Shown piece by piece: positions 33,078 through 45,076 of a stretch of DNA of 64,000 nucleotides. Position 1 is the first letter of the stretch; every line of letters starts with the position of its first letter. The notes below the pieces were generated by a model, which was not told the origin of the DNA, ran no database searches, and saw only the letters and a list, made by a program, of their open reading frames with translations. The DNA comes from Glandiceps talaboti (lineage: Eukaryota; Hemichordata; Enteropneusta; Spengelidae). The position numbers were made by a program, and so were the translations under genes. The stretch spans positions 859,001-923,000 of the forward strand of contig NC_135556.1 in assembly GCF_964340395.1 (NCBI RefSeq), read 5' to 3'.

Positions 33078-33924
33078 GGTTTTACATCACTTTTGGATTA
33101 TGGGGTCCTTGGGGGGACCCAAGGTCTGAAAATGTGGGGGTCCCAACTGCAAATCTGGGGGTCATTCACAAAATCAAGAAATTTATGTCTGATAAATTTC
33201 ACCACCAAAAAGAATATATTCATAACTTTAAACCACATTCGGACCATTCAGAACTACATTTGTACTAGCGTCATTGCATGGTGTGGTGGCCATTTTGATC
33301 AGTAATGACTGCATATCTTGGCCTGGCTTGACACCCATGCACATGGTTCCGCAAAGACAGTTCACTTTGAAAACTAAACTCGTAAATACAGAGGACTCCC
33401 TCAATGAAAATCAGTAACAAATACACAATTCTATTAAAGAAACACTAAATTTCAACTCAAAGGTATCATGTATTTGAAATTCCTGGCACCTCTGGTCCAA
33501 AATCGACATGAAAGTTTTAAATTGCCTCCTAATGGTGAATAACAGCAGAAGATCAACAGGATGAGGCTATGACCCATTGCAAACTTCAAAGGCCTTTCAA
33601 ACAAGGGGTCATATGTCGAGATTGGGTTACCCAGTCCCTCAGAATCAATTGCTGAATACATGAGGCATGTGAAAATGGCCATTTTTTTTTTTTTTTAGCT
33701 TCGTGCGTAATTGAATAAATCACATTTTCAAGGTGGTTTTTTCATTTTTTTCTCATACCTACTCAAAAATAATTTTACAGTGAAAATGAACTGTTAAATC
33801 TGAACAAAGTTATGTTATATTTATCAAAATCTGACCTCTCTTAGTGGAGATATTGTCTTTTCAATGTCTGTGTTTGGGCTGTGGTCACACACTGGCAGAA
33901 AATGTTTCGATGTCTGACACTAAT

Positions 33925-34640
33925 TGTATAAAAAAACTCTAAAAAATGTTAAAAAATGTTCATTTCACCTCCCGGGAGCAAAGACTAAATATGTGAACAA
34001 TAAAATTTGCCCTGGCATAAAAAGACTTAAGCTGGCTTCACATATCTACTTCGTCATTCCCTGTGCAAAACATAATGCACCCGAGGTACTTTTTAGAGGT
34101 TACAAACTTCAATTGCTTCCCATACAAATAAACATTAGGGATCCAAACCATTTCCCAAAATCTAGGGTAAATATACATACATTCAGTTTTAGTAGTGAGG
34201 AAAAGAATGTCATGCTGCTCTCTGTACTGTTCACAAATCTTAATCAATTTCCTTAAAGTTATGATTTGACTGAAGGACTAATCAGGACTAAGTCATTCAC
34301 ATAAAACAGGTGGTTGGTAATATGACAATATGCCTGCCATATGACACCCTACTCCTGCTGACTGGAATATTTTACTCAGTGTGTCCACATATATCAATAT
34401 ATCTTGGGAGAAATGATGCTTCCTTGACGAACCCCATTAATAACACTAAAATTTAAAAGCGGCCAATTCTGCTGAAGCCCAGTGAACAAAAAGATTAGCT
34501 ACGATACCAAAATAGCAATATTCTAACTATAAATAAAGGAATTTTTCTATTGATCAGTGCTCTAAACATGGTCCAGTTGTTCACCCTATTAAATGCTTTT
34601 GTAGCATCCATAAAACAGGAAAACCAGATTTAAACTGAAT
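33925..34640 (-). pseudogene. LINE reverse transcriptase fragment
   Basis: Read on minus from about 34,640: FMDATKAFNRVNNWTMFRAL, IVRILLFWYRS, a decayed region around LMGFVKEASFLPRYI, then in the frame of 34,247-34,038 KICEQYREQHDILF, TKTECMYIYP, IPNVYLYGKQLKFVTSKKYL, GNDEVDM and, after a stop, SFYARAN. This is the fingers-palm portion and following domain of a CR1/Rex-like LINE. Several frameshifts; the catalytic YADD-type motif is not preserved. A different lineage from the LINE at 17-19 kb. Confidence 0.78.
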
Positions 34641-34679
34641 GCCTTCCCTAAGGGCAAAGTTTTGAGATTCTCATAACGA

Positions 34680-34800
34680 ACGAATAACGAACGATATTCA
34701 GTAATGAAGCAGTATCATGCACTCTTCAAATTCCGTATAATTTGGCATATACATTAACCTAAGAAAGCACACTTGCCCCCCCAAAACCTGTTACCATAGT
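34680..34800. repeat. Fragment of the ~155-bp repeat family
   Basis: Sequence around ATTCAGTAATGAAGCAGTATCATGCACTC through ACACTTGCC matches the end of the array at 55,540-55,635, followed by a T-run and then the hAT copy 2. Confidence 0.7.
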
Positions 34801-34823
34801 TTTTTTTTATAGTTTTAATGACC

Positions 34824-35881
34824 CAGTGTTCTCCACGAGGGGTTTTTGAGGTGTACACCTCCCCTCTGTTTACAGGACCGCACTTTTGTTTGCATTCATC
34901 GCCCCTTTGTTTTGGCGTGAACGTCTTCAAGAGATTCTATTCAATGCCGTCAGTGAAGGAAGTGAACAGTGACACTGTGTCTATCATCATTTATGAACTT
35001 ATTTATTGCCTTGATTATAACAACGGTAGCCCAAACAAACCCAGTAAATGTACATTGTATTACCGTCTTAGAGTAGTTTCTATGGCCGGGTAAATCAACC
35101 CAGTAATTTCCAAGCCTTCTCGTATACATAATATAGTACGCATGTACATGTATGCATGCATACGATGTCACAGCAATTTTGGCATTGTATCGATGAATAC
35201 GAACAAAAACGTCAAATTTACACATGTTCTTTAGAAATAACTACTCTGGTACGGTTCCATGGTAAAATTAATGTCCTAAATGATCACGTTTGGATGCGAA
35301 TTGCGATCGTAGTACCGAGGTAACTCCGATGTGGCAGCAATGTTTTAATGTTACCATACATTTGCACTGAAGGTATTCAGTTATTCTTAGCCCAAATTCG
35401 TCACATTAAAAATGTATGTATTTCCGGCAACTTTTGATGAAAAATCATTTTCCATGCATGGAAATTAAAAAGATATCAAATGTTAGAGAAATAAAGGAAA
35501 ATGATTTGTTTTCAAGTAATTTTTATGAATGACATGCACATTTACAAGATGAAACCAACAACTCAAAACTAAGTGACAGCTAGCCTAGAGGTCCATACAT
35601 CAACGATGCCACGTGTTGTGTGTGTAAAACATGCTTGCCAACATTACTGTAATATCGTCTGTGTAACTGTCAACCTCGTTCCTGAAATTTTTACATTGTG
35701 AATTATGTTAAAGGTTTGGAAATTGGTGATCTCAACACATTTCAGTGCATTTTAGTTTGCTGAATGGATAAAATACAAATGTAGGAGTTTTTGATTTCGA
35801 AAACTTTTTTCACTTCCTAATATTATGATCTGGAAATATGCTAATGATGTGCAAAATTTTTCAAAATCATGGAGAACCCTG
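34824..35881. mobile_element. Non-autonomous hAT-type element, copy 2
   Basis: Starts CAGTGTTCTCCACGAGGGG and ends ATGGAGAACCCTG; the body is a diverged full-length match to 15,008-16,103 (for example GTCTTCAAGAGATTCTATTC in both). Flanked by TGACC (34,819-34,823; 35,882-35,886), a 5-bp direct repeat. Copy 2 has fewer CGCCCCT units than copy 1. Non-coding. Confidence 0.85.
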
Positions 35882-36161
35882 TGACCAATTTGCATAATTA
35901 CTAAAATTAGTGACTCCCTTATGGGAGGCATTCAGTTAAAATCTGTTTTTTTCATGTTTTCCAGCCAATTCAGTCTGCAGATGAAAGGGAAAACACAAAA
36001 GTAACTCTCCCTACATTAATTGCCACCAGTGAAGACAACTGCAAAACTAATCATGAACTAGCCTATGACATCTGCCCCACATACACACTTGCTGTAAAGT
36101 ACTAAATAAAAAGAACAGTAACTGCAATGAACAGTAGATTGAGTAACATTTGCTGAGAATG

Positions 36162-39100
36162 CAGTGTTCGATCTAGGATACCAAAAAGGAGGGCCATTGT
36201 GGGCCCCTACCTGTGCAAAAAGGGGGCCATTTGAGAAAAAAGAGGGCCATCATTGTCCACCATGAAAGGGAAAAATCAGGACTCTCAAGATGATGAATAT
36301 CACTAATTAAATGTTCCACTATGAAAACATGAAAGTTTTACATTGAAAATAAATATTCAAAGCGGGGACACGCCAAAAGCAAATTTCTTCAGACTTGTTT
36401 GACCAGGCGATACTGATAAGAAGATGGAAGTATATCATTATGGGGAAGAAGAAGAAGAAAAGTAAGGTGAATATTTTTAATATTTTTATTTCAACTTTGA
36501 CAGCTTGTGTAACCTGCGCATCTGCATTGACTGAGGCACATTGAAAGTTTTTTTTGAAGTCTTGAAATTTTTACACCCTTCACCAATGGTAAATGGATTT
36601 TTTTGTTTGCTTCCTTGCAGATCCGGCAAAACATTCCATTTTCCTCGAAACAGCCAATGCCATATTGCCAACCATTTCTCCTGAAGAAGAAAACATTCGT
36701 TCAAACTCTTTATTATGTGTAAATGACTGTGAAACAAATAAATGATATATTTTTGGTCAATGATATGTCATGTCCAAAAACGGGAAAAAAATGGCACTAA
36801 ATCACTCACATGATGCCCACAGTGAGATTATTAAAGACTAATGACAACCTGGTACAGACAAATCTAGCATAAGTTTCAAAAGTATTTATCAACTGTTTAA
36901 TTCTCCACCTGATAAAGGTAGTGCAAAATTAAGGCACATCAAATTCATGACAGGGCTAAAAAAAAATATTCATAATTACACTGCCACTATAAATAATTGG
37001 AAGCAGATTGCAAATATTCTATTACAACTGCAACTAAACCGAAAATAAAAACACTACATTGTTAATTCTACCAAGAATGCCTCTTCATCGATTTACTACA
37101 CTGAATTTATCTCTTGGCATTAACTCTACGTTACATGAAGCAAAACATTTAAAAGGAAATATACCAATATTTACAATGATCGGTCTCACAGGGATTCGGA
37201 TATTTGCCGTAACATTTGTTTCGGAAAAGTTTTCAAAATGCAAACATGGACTTCTGATTTTCACCAGATTATCAAATACCTAAGCACAAAATTTCTCGTA
37301 GTCCATCTAAGCACAACATTTCTCGTCGTCCATCTAATCACAAAATTTCTCGTACCCTGGATGGACTAACTCTGTTTTACTGTGAATCGATTCACGAGAT
37401 AAATGTGGGACAATATCGAGGAAACAATGTTTAACCCTTTCACCACCAATGGCCTCATGGGATTGTGTGTTGTCCACCAGCCCCCTCACTAACATAATGT
37501 GAGAGTGAGTGTGGTGTAATCAAACTGATATAAAAATACTTAGAGTTGCTTATTTTTAAAATATAAGGTATCATTTGAATGGAAAATAAATTTTCTACAT
37601 CATAGTAGCAAATACATACATTCAAGTATCACACACATAACCGAAATATGGATTAATGTAATAAAATATTAATAAAACAAACATAGGTTGTTTATTTATT
37701 GACATATCACAAATAAACAAAATATTTATTTTACAAACAAAATTCAAAATACCAACATTTATGTTCCTACAAAACTTCTGTATACTGGTTAAATACGAGG
37801 TTAAATAGTCAAAATCGGCGAAAATTTGTCAGAAAATGTTATTTTTAGTTGTAATAAATTTGAGCGAAAATAATTAACGGCTCACTAATCCGATTACAAC
37901 GCAATAGTCAGTCCCGCACCGGCAATCAAAGGGACAAAAATATCTGAAGTCATCGCCCCAATACCTTCTGAAAAATCAGTTTGTGTAATTATATATCATT
38001 ATTTGACAGAACAACAAAGAATTATCACCAAATTTATCCTCAAAATCAGTAAAAAAATGCCCCCAAGTTGGTAGTTTATGAGTCCAAATCAGGACGCCAA
38101 CGTGACGCTTTTCACCGACATGCTTACCCACGAAAGCAAATATGCAGTCGGGACTTTGAAGTTACGTTGTGATAATCTGATCCTTCCATATACTGTATCG
38201 AGTTCACTCAGCCATCTCCTTGTACAAAACATCGTATTCATAGTCAAAATTGAGTGGAAATTTCTACGAACAGCACCTTTATTTACATTGCAAACGATGT
38301 TAGGGTAGACAGATTTTGCTTTGGCGTTGTTGAAATTTGAATTTTACATTGAAAAACTCGCGTAAAAAATCGCCCTTATATCGAGTAAGTTTCCATCCAC
38401 TGACCTCTACAAACTGAGCTAATACAAATACAAGTCATTGAGCCGTAACAAAAAGAAATAAAACCCAAATAATCCACGATATAGCCCAAAATTACCCCCA
38501 GGACGTTAGCATGGGCGTCGGCACGGTCACTAGATTGTGTAAATTTGAACGACATACAAGTACAATGTGTTCCCTAAATACTTGTATTCAATGATGTATT
38601 TCAAGTCAAATTCTTTCGAAATATCCAAAGATAATGACATAATTTATATCGTAGGCCATGTTATGAGAGCCGTTAATTACTTCCGCCATGTTGAAATTCA
38701 ATTTCGTGAGCGAAAAACGCACAAAAAATTACGATCGCTCGTCATTTGGATCGTACTCCAGATACCGTTCACTGTCATGCTTTCAAAATGGCTGTGTAGA
38801 TAAACAAGGCTAATACGCATGTGTGGAACCAGTTATGGCAGCAAATTTTGCAACAATAGCTGCCGTTAAACGGCTTAACGGCGAGGTAGGTGAATGAACT
38901 TTGGCGTTCACGCAATAGCGGGAATTGGTGGGTGCCCTAGAGCGTTCCCGCAATAGCGGGAATTGGTGGTGAAAGGGTTAATGTCATTGCCGACCTACCT
39001 GGGGATGACGAGTCGACAGTGACCCAACGCGACGTCTGTCTTCCTTCCCGTTTCGTCCTGGCATGCTGATGCCTCGACTGTCAGGGCTGCATCGGCGGAA

Positions 39101-39541
39101 ACTATTTCCCATTCAGCTGGCTTCGGTACATGTAAAAAGACAGAGAGCAACCGCTGGCGTTTCGCCATTGCGGCCCTCAACGCTAGTACTTACTGACTGT
39201 GAGCGTCCATTTTGAAAATGAAAAGCATGTGATTTGCATACGCTGACCTGAGATGTAGACTACCCTCAGCCCCGATTACCCAACTACCTTTGCAGTTACA
39301 TCGTTTATATGCATTTGTATAGATAGATGTGAAGTTACAAAGAGGGATGGGTAATTAATTTTCGGTATGAGGTATATTACGGCGAGTTTCGAAAAGCTTC
39401 TGACCTGTCAATGTTGTATACATACGGCGTATGCAAACTCCAAATTGTTGCGTCCGAAAAGGCGCCCAGACTTTAAAAATAGTGGCCAATCGGATTTTTT
39501 AAGTGCAAATTGCGCAATGGCGCGGCCTAGATCGAACACTG
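36162..39541 (-). mobile_element. 3.38-kb hAT-type element with remnants of transposase N-terminus
   Basis: Perfect 16-bp inverted ends CAGTGTTCGATCTAGG and CCTAGATCGAACACTG, flanked by AGAATG (36,156-36,161; 39,542-39,547). On minus, near the right end, an ORF from 39,180 begins MRAAMAKRQRLLSVFLH, like the first exon of hAT transposases of the ZNF862/KIAA1586 type; further in, about 36,490-36,660, the stretch KQKNPFTIGEGCKNFKTSKK resembles a TTF-type zinc finger. The C-terminal RNase H-like domain is missing, so it is an internally deleted copy. Repeated GAGGGCCAT words (36,188-36,250) are subterminal. A piggyBac-type element is nested inside. Confidence 0.85.
37435..38977. mobile_element. 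1.54-kb non-autonomous piggyBac-type element nested in the hAT
   Basis: Ends CCCTTTCACCACCAAT and the exact inverse, flanked by TTAA at 37,431-37,434 and 38,978-38,981. CCCTTT ends with TTAA duplications are the piggyBac pattern. A subterminal hairpin (CCCGCAATAGCGGG) occurs at about 38,948-38,961. No transposase ORF. Confidence 0.88.
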
Positions 39542-39618
39542 AGAATGTAAAATTTTTTTTTTAAATTGCATCGTCGCACAGCTTTAGACAACATTTCCTG
39601 ACCAGAAACAATTTTTTT

Positions 39619-40250
39619 CTTTTTATGGCCTACTGAAAATATGCCAATAACTTATTAAAACTAAATGCCACATCAATAATATTTTCAGGAAAAATGCGCT
39701 TTGGTATCGCAAATGTACCGTATGTACCACATTATATAGAATTTGAGGCATGCATTCTTGAGATATAGCCTAATTTATAGAAAACCATTAATTTCATAAA
39801 TTACTTATTAATATTCATTGGATGTTTACCTGAACTTTATCAGTTCTTGTCACTACCCTACGGAACACGTGTACTAAATTTTGTTTGAATTGAGCCAGTC
39901 GTTTTTTAGAAAATGGTGATACAGTTGCACCACTTTAGTCTTTGTTGTGGCCTATAGAAAATATGCCGATATCTTATCAAAACTAAACGCTACATCAATA
40001 ATATTTTCAGGACAGATGCACTTAGGTATTGCAAATGTATGTACCAAATTATATTGAATTTGAAGTATGCATTCGTGATATATAGCCTAATTACCAAAAA
40101 CCATTAATTACGCAAATTGCTCATTAGTATTCATGGCATGTTTGCCAAACCCTAATCAGTTCTTGCCATTACCCTATGGAACATGTCTACCAAAATTTCG
40201 TTTGAATTGATCCAGCCATTTTGGTGATACAGACACACACACAGACTTTT
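39619..40250. repeat. Tandem dimer of a ~322-bp repeat
   Basis: GGCCTAC/TAGAAAATATGCC starts at about 39,627 and 39,949 and the following ~300 bp correspond in both (for example CATCAATAATATTTTCAGGA). Ends in a short AC repeat at 40,226-40,237. Non-coding. Confidence 0.8.
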
Positions 40251-41021
40251 CCACCCCTAATACAAAACCTTCCTTATAAGGTAAAATGGTGAATTGTGTA
40301 CATTATCGAAGATACATGACCGATCAAGTGGTGAAGAAAAAAAACTAACGGGCTACAAGCAAGGGTAATAGAGAATTAAAGTGTAGTTTATTCTAATCCC
40401 TGGCCTACAGTGGTATCCATTTTTCAATAGAACTCACAGCAAAAAGTAGCATATGTACAACGGTGTAGCAATGGGCGATTCAATAATTCATGTTCTGACT
40501 TAGCCGAAAAAAACAACAATAATCTCACAATATTTGAATTCCCGTGTCAAAATCCTTTCAAAAAATAACTTATTATATATTAATAAATTAAGTTTGCAAG
40601 GAACAAGCAACTTCAACAGAGCATAACTCATCTGAAACTGCAGTGATTTTGATTCTGATTGCGTGGCGGTCTTTGTTTGTGGTCATAGACTACACTTGCT
40701 AACCTTTGACCTTTTCCAATAGAAACTCAAAAAAACGTAAAGACCCGAAGTATCATTTTGCACAGTGTTTGACAGTCTTCAGAGAGAGTTTAAAACAAAA
40801 GGCATGCTTGAAGGGTGGCCATGACAGTAGGAAGAGGGATTAAGATCCCCATTCACATCTAATACAATAGACATTGCTAGTCTGTTCTCTATAGTTGTCT
40901 GCAGAAACATCAACAATTGAATAGACCATATTCTTAAATGGCGGCTGAGATCTCGCACAATGCGAGAGTTGCGTGTGATCTACTGCTTGGACTGCATTCA
41001 CTTTGCATTAGTTGATCAACA

Positions 41022-41204
41022 ATGGGTGATAGAATAGTGTTTGATGAACGATCAAAACCCAGCGTAACATTTAAAACTCTCAAAAGATGGAAGGCATCAG
41101 AACTCAAAAGCTATTTAGAAGACCATGGCCTGCCAACATTTGGAAGAAAAGATTGTTTGATTGAGCGAATTTGCATAATTCCTTCGTTTTGGGAGGAGGG
41201 GTAA
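41022..41204 (+). pseudogene. SAP-domain ORF fragment of the 40.9-45.1 kb element
   Basis: 60 codons from ATG 41,022. Residues ~22-48 (RWKASELKSYLEDHGLPTFG then KDCLIERI) fit the SAP motif, a helix-turn-helix DNA-binding module with the pattern W/L..EL..YL...GLP..G.K..LIERI. SAP-starting ORFs followed by SWIM or YqaJ domains are abundant in invertebrate genomes; here only the SAP part is legible. The last residues after the motif (CIIPSFWEEG) may be intron read-through. Confidence 0.55.
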
Positions 41205-43505
41205 GCGTCCATTTCGTTTTGCATGTGTCAAACTCGCTATGAGGATTTTAAATTCTAACTAAAATGGAATCAAAAGATGCAACGCTATTTTTCTGGCCTA
41301 GAAAAAATGACAGTCAGAAACTTTGCCGACATACACGGAGAGAGATGCATGTTGTTCTAAAATAACCATATGGCCAAGTAACCGACCTGGCCAGGGAGTG
41401 ATGTACAGTAAATCAGTGGGTTTGTTTAAGGCCGATAAGCCGGTAAATGTTACCAGGGTTCAATTTACCGGAGTTCCCCACGGGTGTGGCCATGAAACAT
41501 CGGAAAACTTATAAAATGCTTTGAAAATGGTGTTTTACCTAATAAAAAGCAAGTTAACTTCATAAAATACCTTCAGCATGATGATAATTTTTTTGGAAAA
41601 ACCATGCATAGTCTGATTGTATGTTTTGCTTTCCACCATAGTACTGCTAATCGATTAATTTTATTTTGATAAATAATGTACCCTGTCGCAATGAACGTAA
41701 AAAGAGGCAACACTAATGTTGCAATTTTCGTTGTCATTGTTGTGTCTACCTGGAACATTACTGCACAGGTTCATATGGACACACCACAGTACACTCAACA
41801 GGTCATGCTCCCACATCAAAAAAACTCACTGTCACACATGTCTAGCCATACATGTAGTTGTCTTCAACATGTTCAGATTTTTTTTTACAAAAACAATAAC
41901 AGTCGGAGACGATACGGCAAGGCACCATTGTAGGGTTTCAGTGAGCACAGGTCGTTTTTTGAAAGAAAATGAAACCGCTTTGTGTAACTGTGTGGATGGG
42001 AATGAAAGTCAAAAGAAAATGAAAAAAAGCGAGTATATATTTTCAAGTAGGACAGTTAGCTGACAAAACTTTCTGCTTTATATAGACGACTTCGCTAAGA
42101 TTTTGAAAGGTCAAAGATTATACTGTGACGACACTTGCAATGTCTGAACTATTAAACTAAAAGGAAAAGACAGGGGGAACTTAGCGTTCAATACTGAAGT
42201 AGCCATGGAAAATCTTACTTTCAAAAGTTTCATTTTTTTTTTAAAAAGAAGCAAATCATAGACATAACAACTTTGAAAACCATACAGATACCATGTAGAT
42301 ATCGATTTTGGAGCACATGTAATTTGCATGACCTTACTTCACCCATACTTATCAACATGTAAACTAGCATCACATTCTGTTACTGTAAAAACAACAACAA
42401 CTACTACTACTAGTAGTACTACTACTACTACTACTATTATGTAGACAGGCAGTAGCAGAGCTCTTCGAGGAAATAAATGATGTGATTCGTTTTTTTTTAC
42501 ATGATTTCAAACCATGAATACGTGTTTAAGAAATCAACGTTTGAAATTACGATACTTTGGAATTTAGTGTTTAGGGTGTTGATATCGAAATTCGAACATT
42601 CGTTTTTTGAAACGCAATCAAAATCAAACCAATAACAATGTTTCACGTTTCAACGTTTACTGGAAAGGTAGGGGGCACCATTTACTCATACCAGCTGAAG
42701 TTTCTTTGAAGTTTGCAATTTGGCGCCATGTTTATTTAAAATAATGTGAAAGCAAAGATCAAAGAAAAGCGAAAACAACAAGTAACAGGTACATGTACCG
42801 TCCGAATATGAACATATCCTGTTGGATGTCCTAAATATACAAATAAATTTAATTTGTAATCCATGTCTGGAGTGGGACCTTATTTCAGGCACATATTGAC
42901 TGCTGACACCATCCATCCATCCATAGAGTGACAGTTTTTTGTACATTACACATTATTTTTAGATATTGGGTTATTGTCAGCGTTATTTTTCAAAAATAAT
43001 CAAATGTATTTTTGTGACGCCATTCCGACAGTGTTATTCGTTTAAATATTTGTGTGTTGTGTGGCCTAGATGGAAATTGGAACATTCCTATTCCAACCCA
43101 GAACAGAATTGTACATTTTCTCACACCTACAATGTAATCAGCACAAAAACCCCCCCAACCCTTTCCAGCACATTATGGCTGAGTCGACCTATAAATAAAC
43201 GTTACGTTTGTGTAACTGTTAATGAAAACAAGGTTGTTGTGTTACCGGATTTCTGTGCGATTGACCTGTTACATGTAAGGCTGTTAGTACTACAAGCTTA
43301 GAACACAGGTAGTAATAGACTTGACACAGTGTAGCAAAAGATCAAATTTTATTACAATACTGTACGTTCACCCACTGATTGAAAGTAAGTCATTCGTCAT
43401 CTAGTAATTAGTTTTCAGTTCTTATCCTAAATCGCACAGATCTATTTGTGGTGTTAGACTTCATAAGGCTGAGCAGTGAAGATAGCGATGCAAATTCGCA
43501 TCTAT

Positions 43506-43790
43506 AGGTGTGATTACCTCTCAACCTGGACGGTTTTCTATCGATTTATTGATTCAATATACCCTAGGTGTGATTACCTCTCAACCTGGACGGTTTTCTA
43601 TCGATTTATTGATTTATTATACCCTAGGTGTGATTACCTCTCAACCTGGACGGTTTTCTATCGATTTATTGATTTATTATACCCTAGGTGTGATTACCTC
43701 TCAACCTGGACGGTTTTCTATCGATTTATTGATTTATTATACCCTAGGTGTGATTACCTCTCAACCTGGGCGGTTTTCTATCCATTTATT
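43506..43790. repeat. 60-bp minisatellite, nearly 5 copies
   Basis: The unit AGGTGTGATTACCTCTCAAC... repeats with period exactly 60; the three central units appear identical. As 60 is divisible by 3, two overlapping open frames arise; they are artefacts. Confidence 0.95.
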
Positions 43791-44829
43791 GTGCCACGTC
43801 ATGTGCCTGATGATCAAAGGGTATTAACAAAGACGTTATTCAGTGCCCACTAACAGCTCAAGAAAGTGAAACTTTGTTCATGTTTTGATTTCTGATGGGT
43901 TCCAAAACACGAATGTTAAAAAATTGATATCAACATCCAAAAAACAACTTCAAAATTACATGTATTTCTAAATTTTGATTGGTATATGTATTCATGATTT
44001 GAAATTACGTAAAAAAAAGAATCATATCATGTCTGGATAGATTTGGATTTCACTTGGGTGTCATTAGTCACGCACCATGTACACGTAAAAACGGACTGTT
44101 TTGAGACTTTGTCACTGCCCCCCCCCCCCCCCCCCCCATCCATGAGCAGTGGACTTGCCCACATTGAGACCACATGTTATTACATGTACATTGCGTCATG
44201 TGTTGTCAGCTAGTGAAACCCTTTCTGACCCAATCTCTGCAAGTTTGATGGGTACGGAAATATTGGACATCACTTTCATTTAGATTAGAATTCAATAATT
44301 GGAAATTAGAATGTACCATTTTGTCACCTAAGTAGTGTCGGTGAACAACACGAGCCGAGATGTCACATGTTTGACATGGCCTCTAAACTTGAACTAAAGT
44401 GTCGTAGATGGTGGTATTGCTAACGTTTATTTCAGCACTCACAGCAAGTTGATCGATCAACTGATGTTGATTCAATCCTTCTATTAATGTGAAAATCAAA
44501 AGTTCGATCACCTAAAATAATTATTAAGCAATAGTTTAGTACAAGTAATTCCAAACAGATTTGTAGATATTTTCAAGTGATAGTTGAAACACGGTCGCCG
44601 TCAATGTGTTCATCACTGTCATGGTGTGACAGTCAAAATCAATGTGCATAAAATACGGAAACGTGCAAATAAAAACGATTTGATAGAAACAACTTGAAGG
44701 CTAAAAAGCATGAGAACTGGTAAATACAATTTTTAGTTGAAACTATGTTTTGCAGAGACAGTAAAACGTTTTACAATTTGAATTGCAAATCGAGTTTGTT
44801 GTGTTTATTGATGTCATGGTATATGATAC

Positions 44830-44866
44830 CTTGGAGTAATTATTCAGACAGTATAATTACTCCAAG
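44830..44866. repeat. Hairpin with 14-bp perfect arms
   Basis: CTTGGAGTAATTAT (44,830-44,843) and its complement (44,853-44,866) with a 9-bp loop. The right arm plus flank (CAGTATAATTACTCCAAGA) recurs exactly at 19,863-19,881, so it belongs to a dispersed sequence. Confidence 0.7.
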
Positions 44867-45040
44867 ATGATACATACATTTTGTACATGTAGGACAGGTC
44901 GTTGTTGGAAGGTTACTAAATTCAATCCACGTCGATTTGAAAAACAAAGTTGCAGTGGTCATACTGAATGTAGACGCTCTGAGTGACAACCCACGCTATA
45001 CTGTGTCTTTCAAGTTACACAATGGTTTCCTTTCAGCGTT

Positions 45041-45076
<36 letters not shown>

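Noticed and set aside
35965-36105. Open stretch after TTTTTTTCATGTTTTCCAG, possible exon
   Set aside because: Ends in a stop without a donor, no domain, and lies in a repeat also found at 63,068-63,125; not enough to call.
42111-42329. 72-residue minus-strand ORF
   Set aside because: No motif, inside the SAP element, length expected by chance in AT-rich DNA.
43476-43853. ORFs with a 20-residue repeated peptide
   Set aside because: A 60-bp tandem repeat with a period divisible by 3; two frames are open at once and no start, splice or domain support exists.
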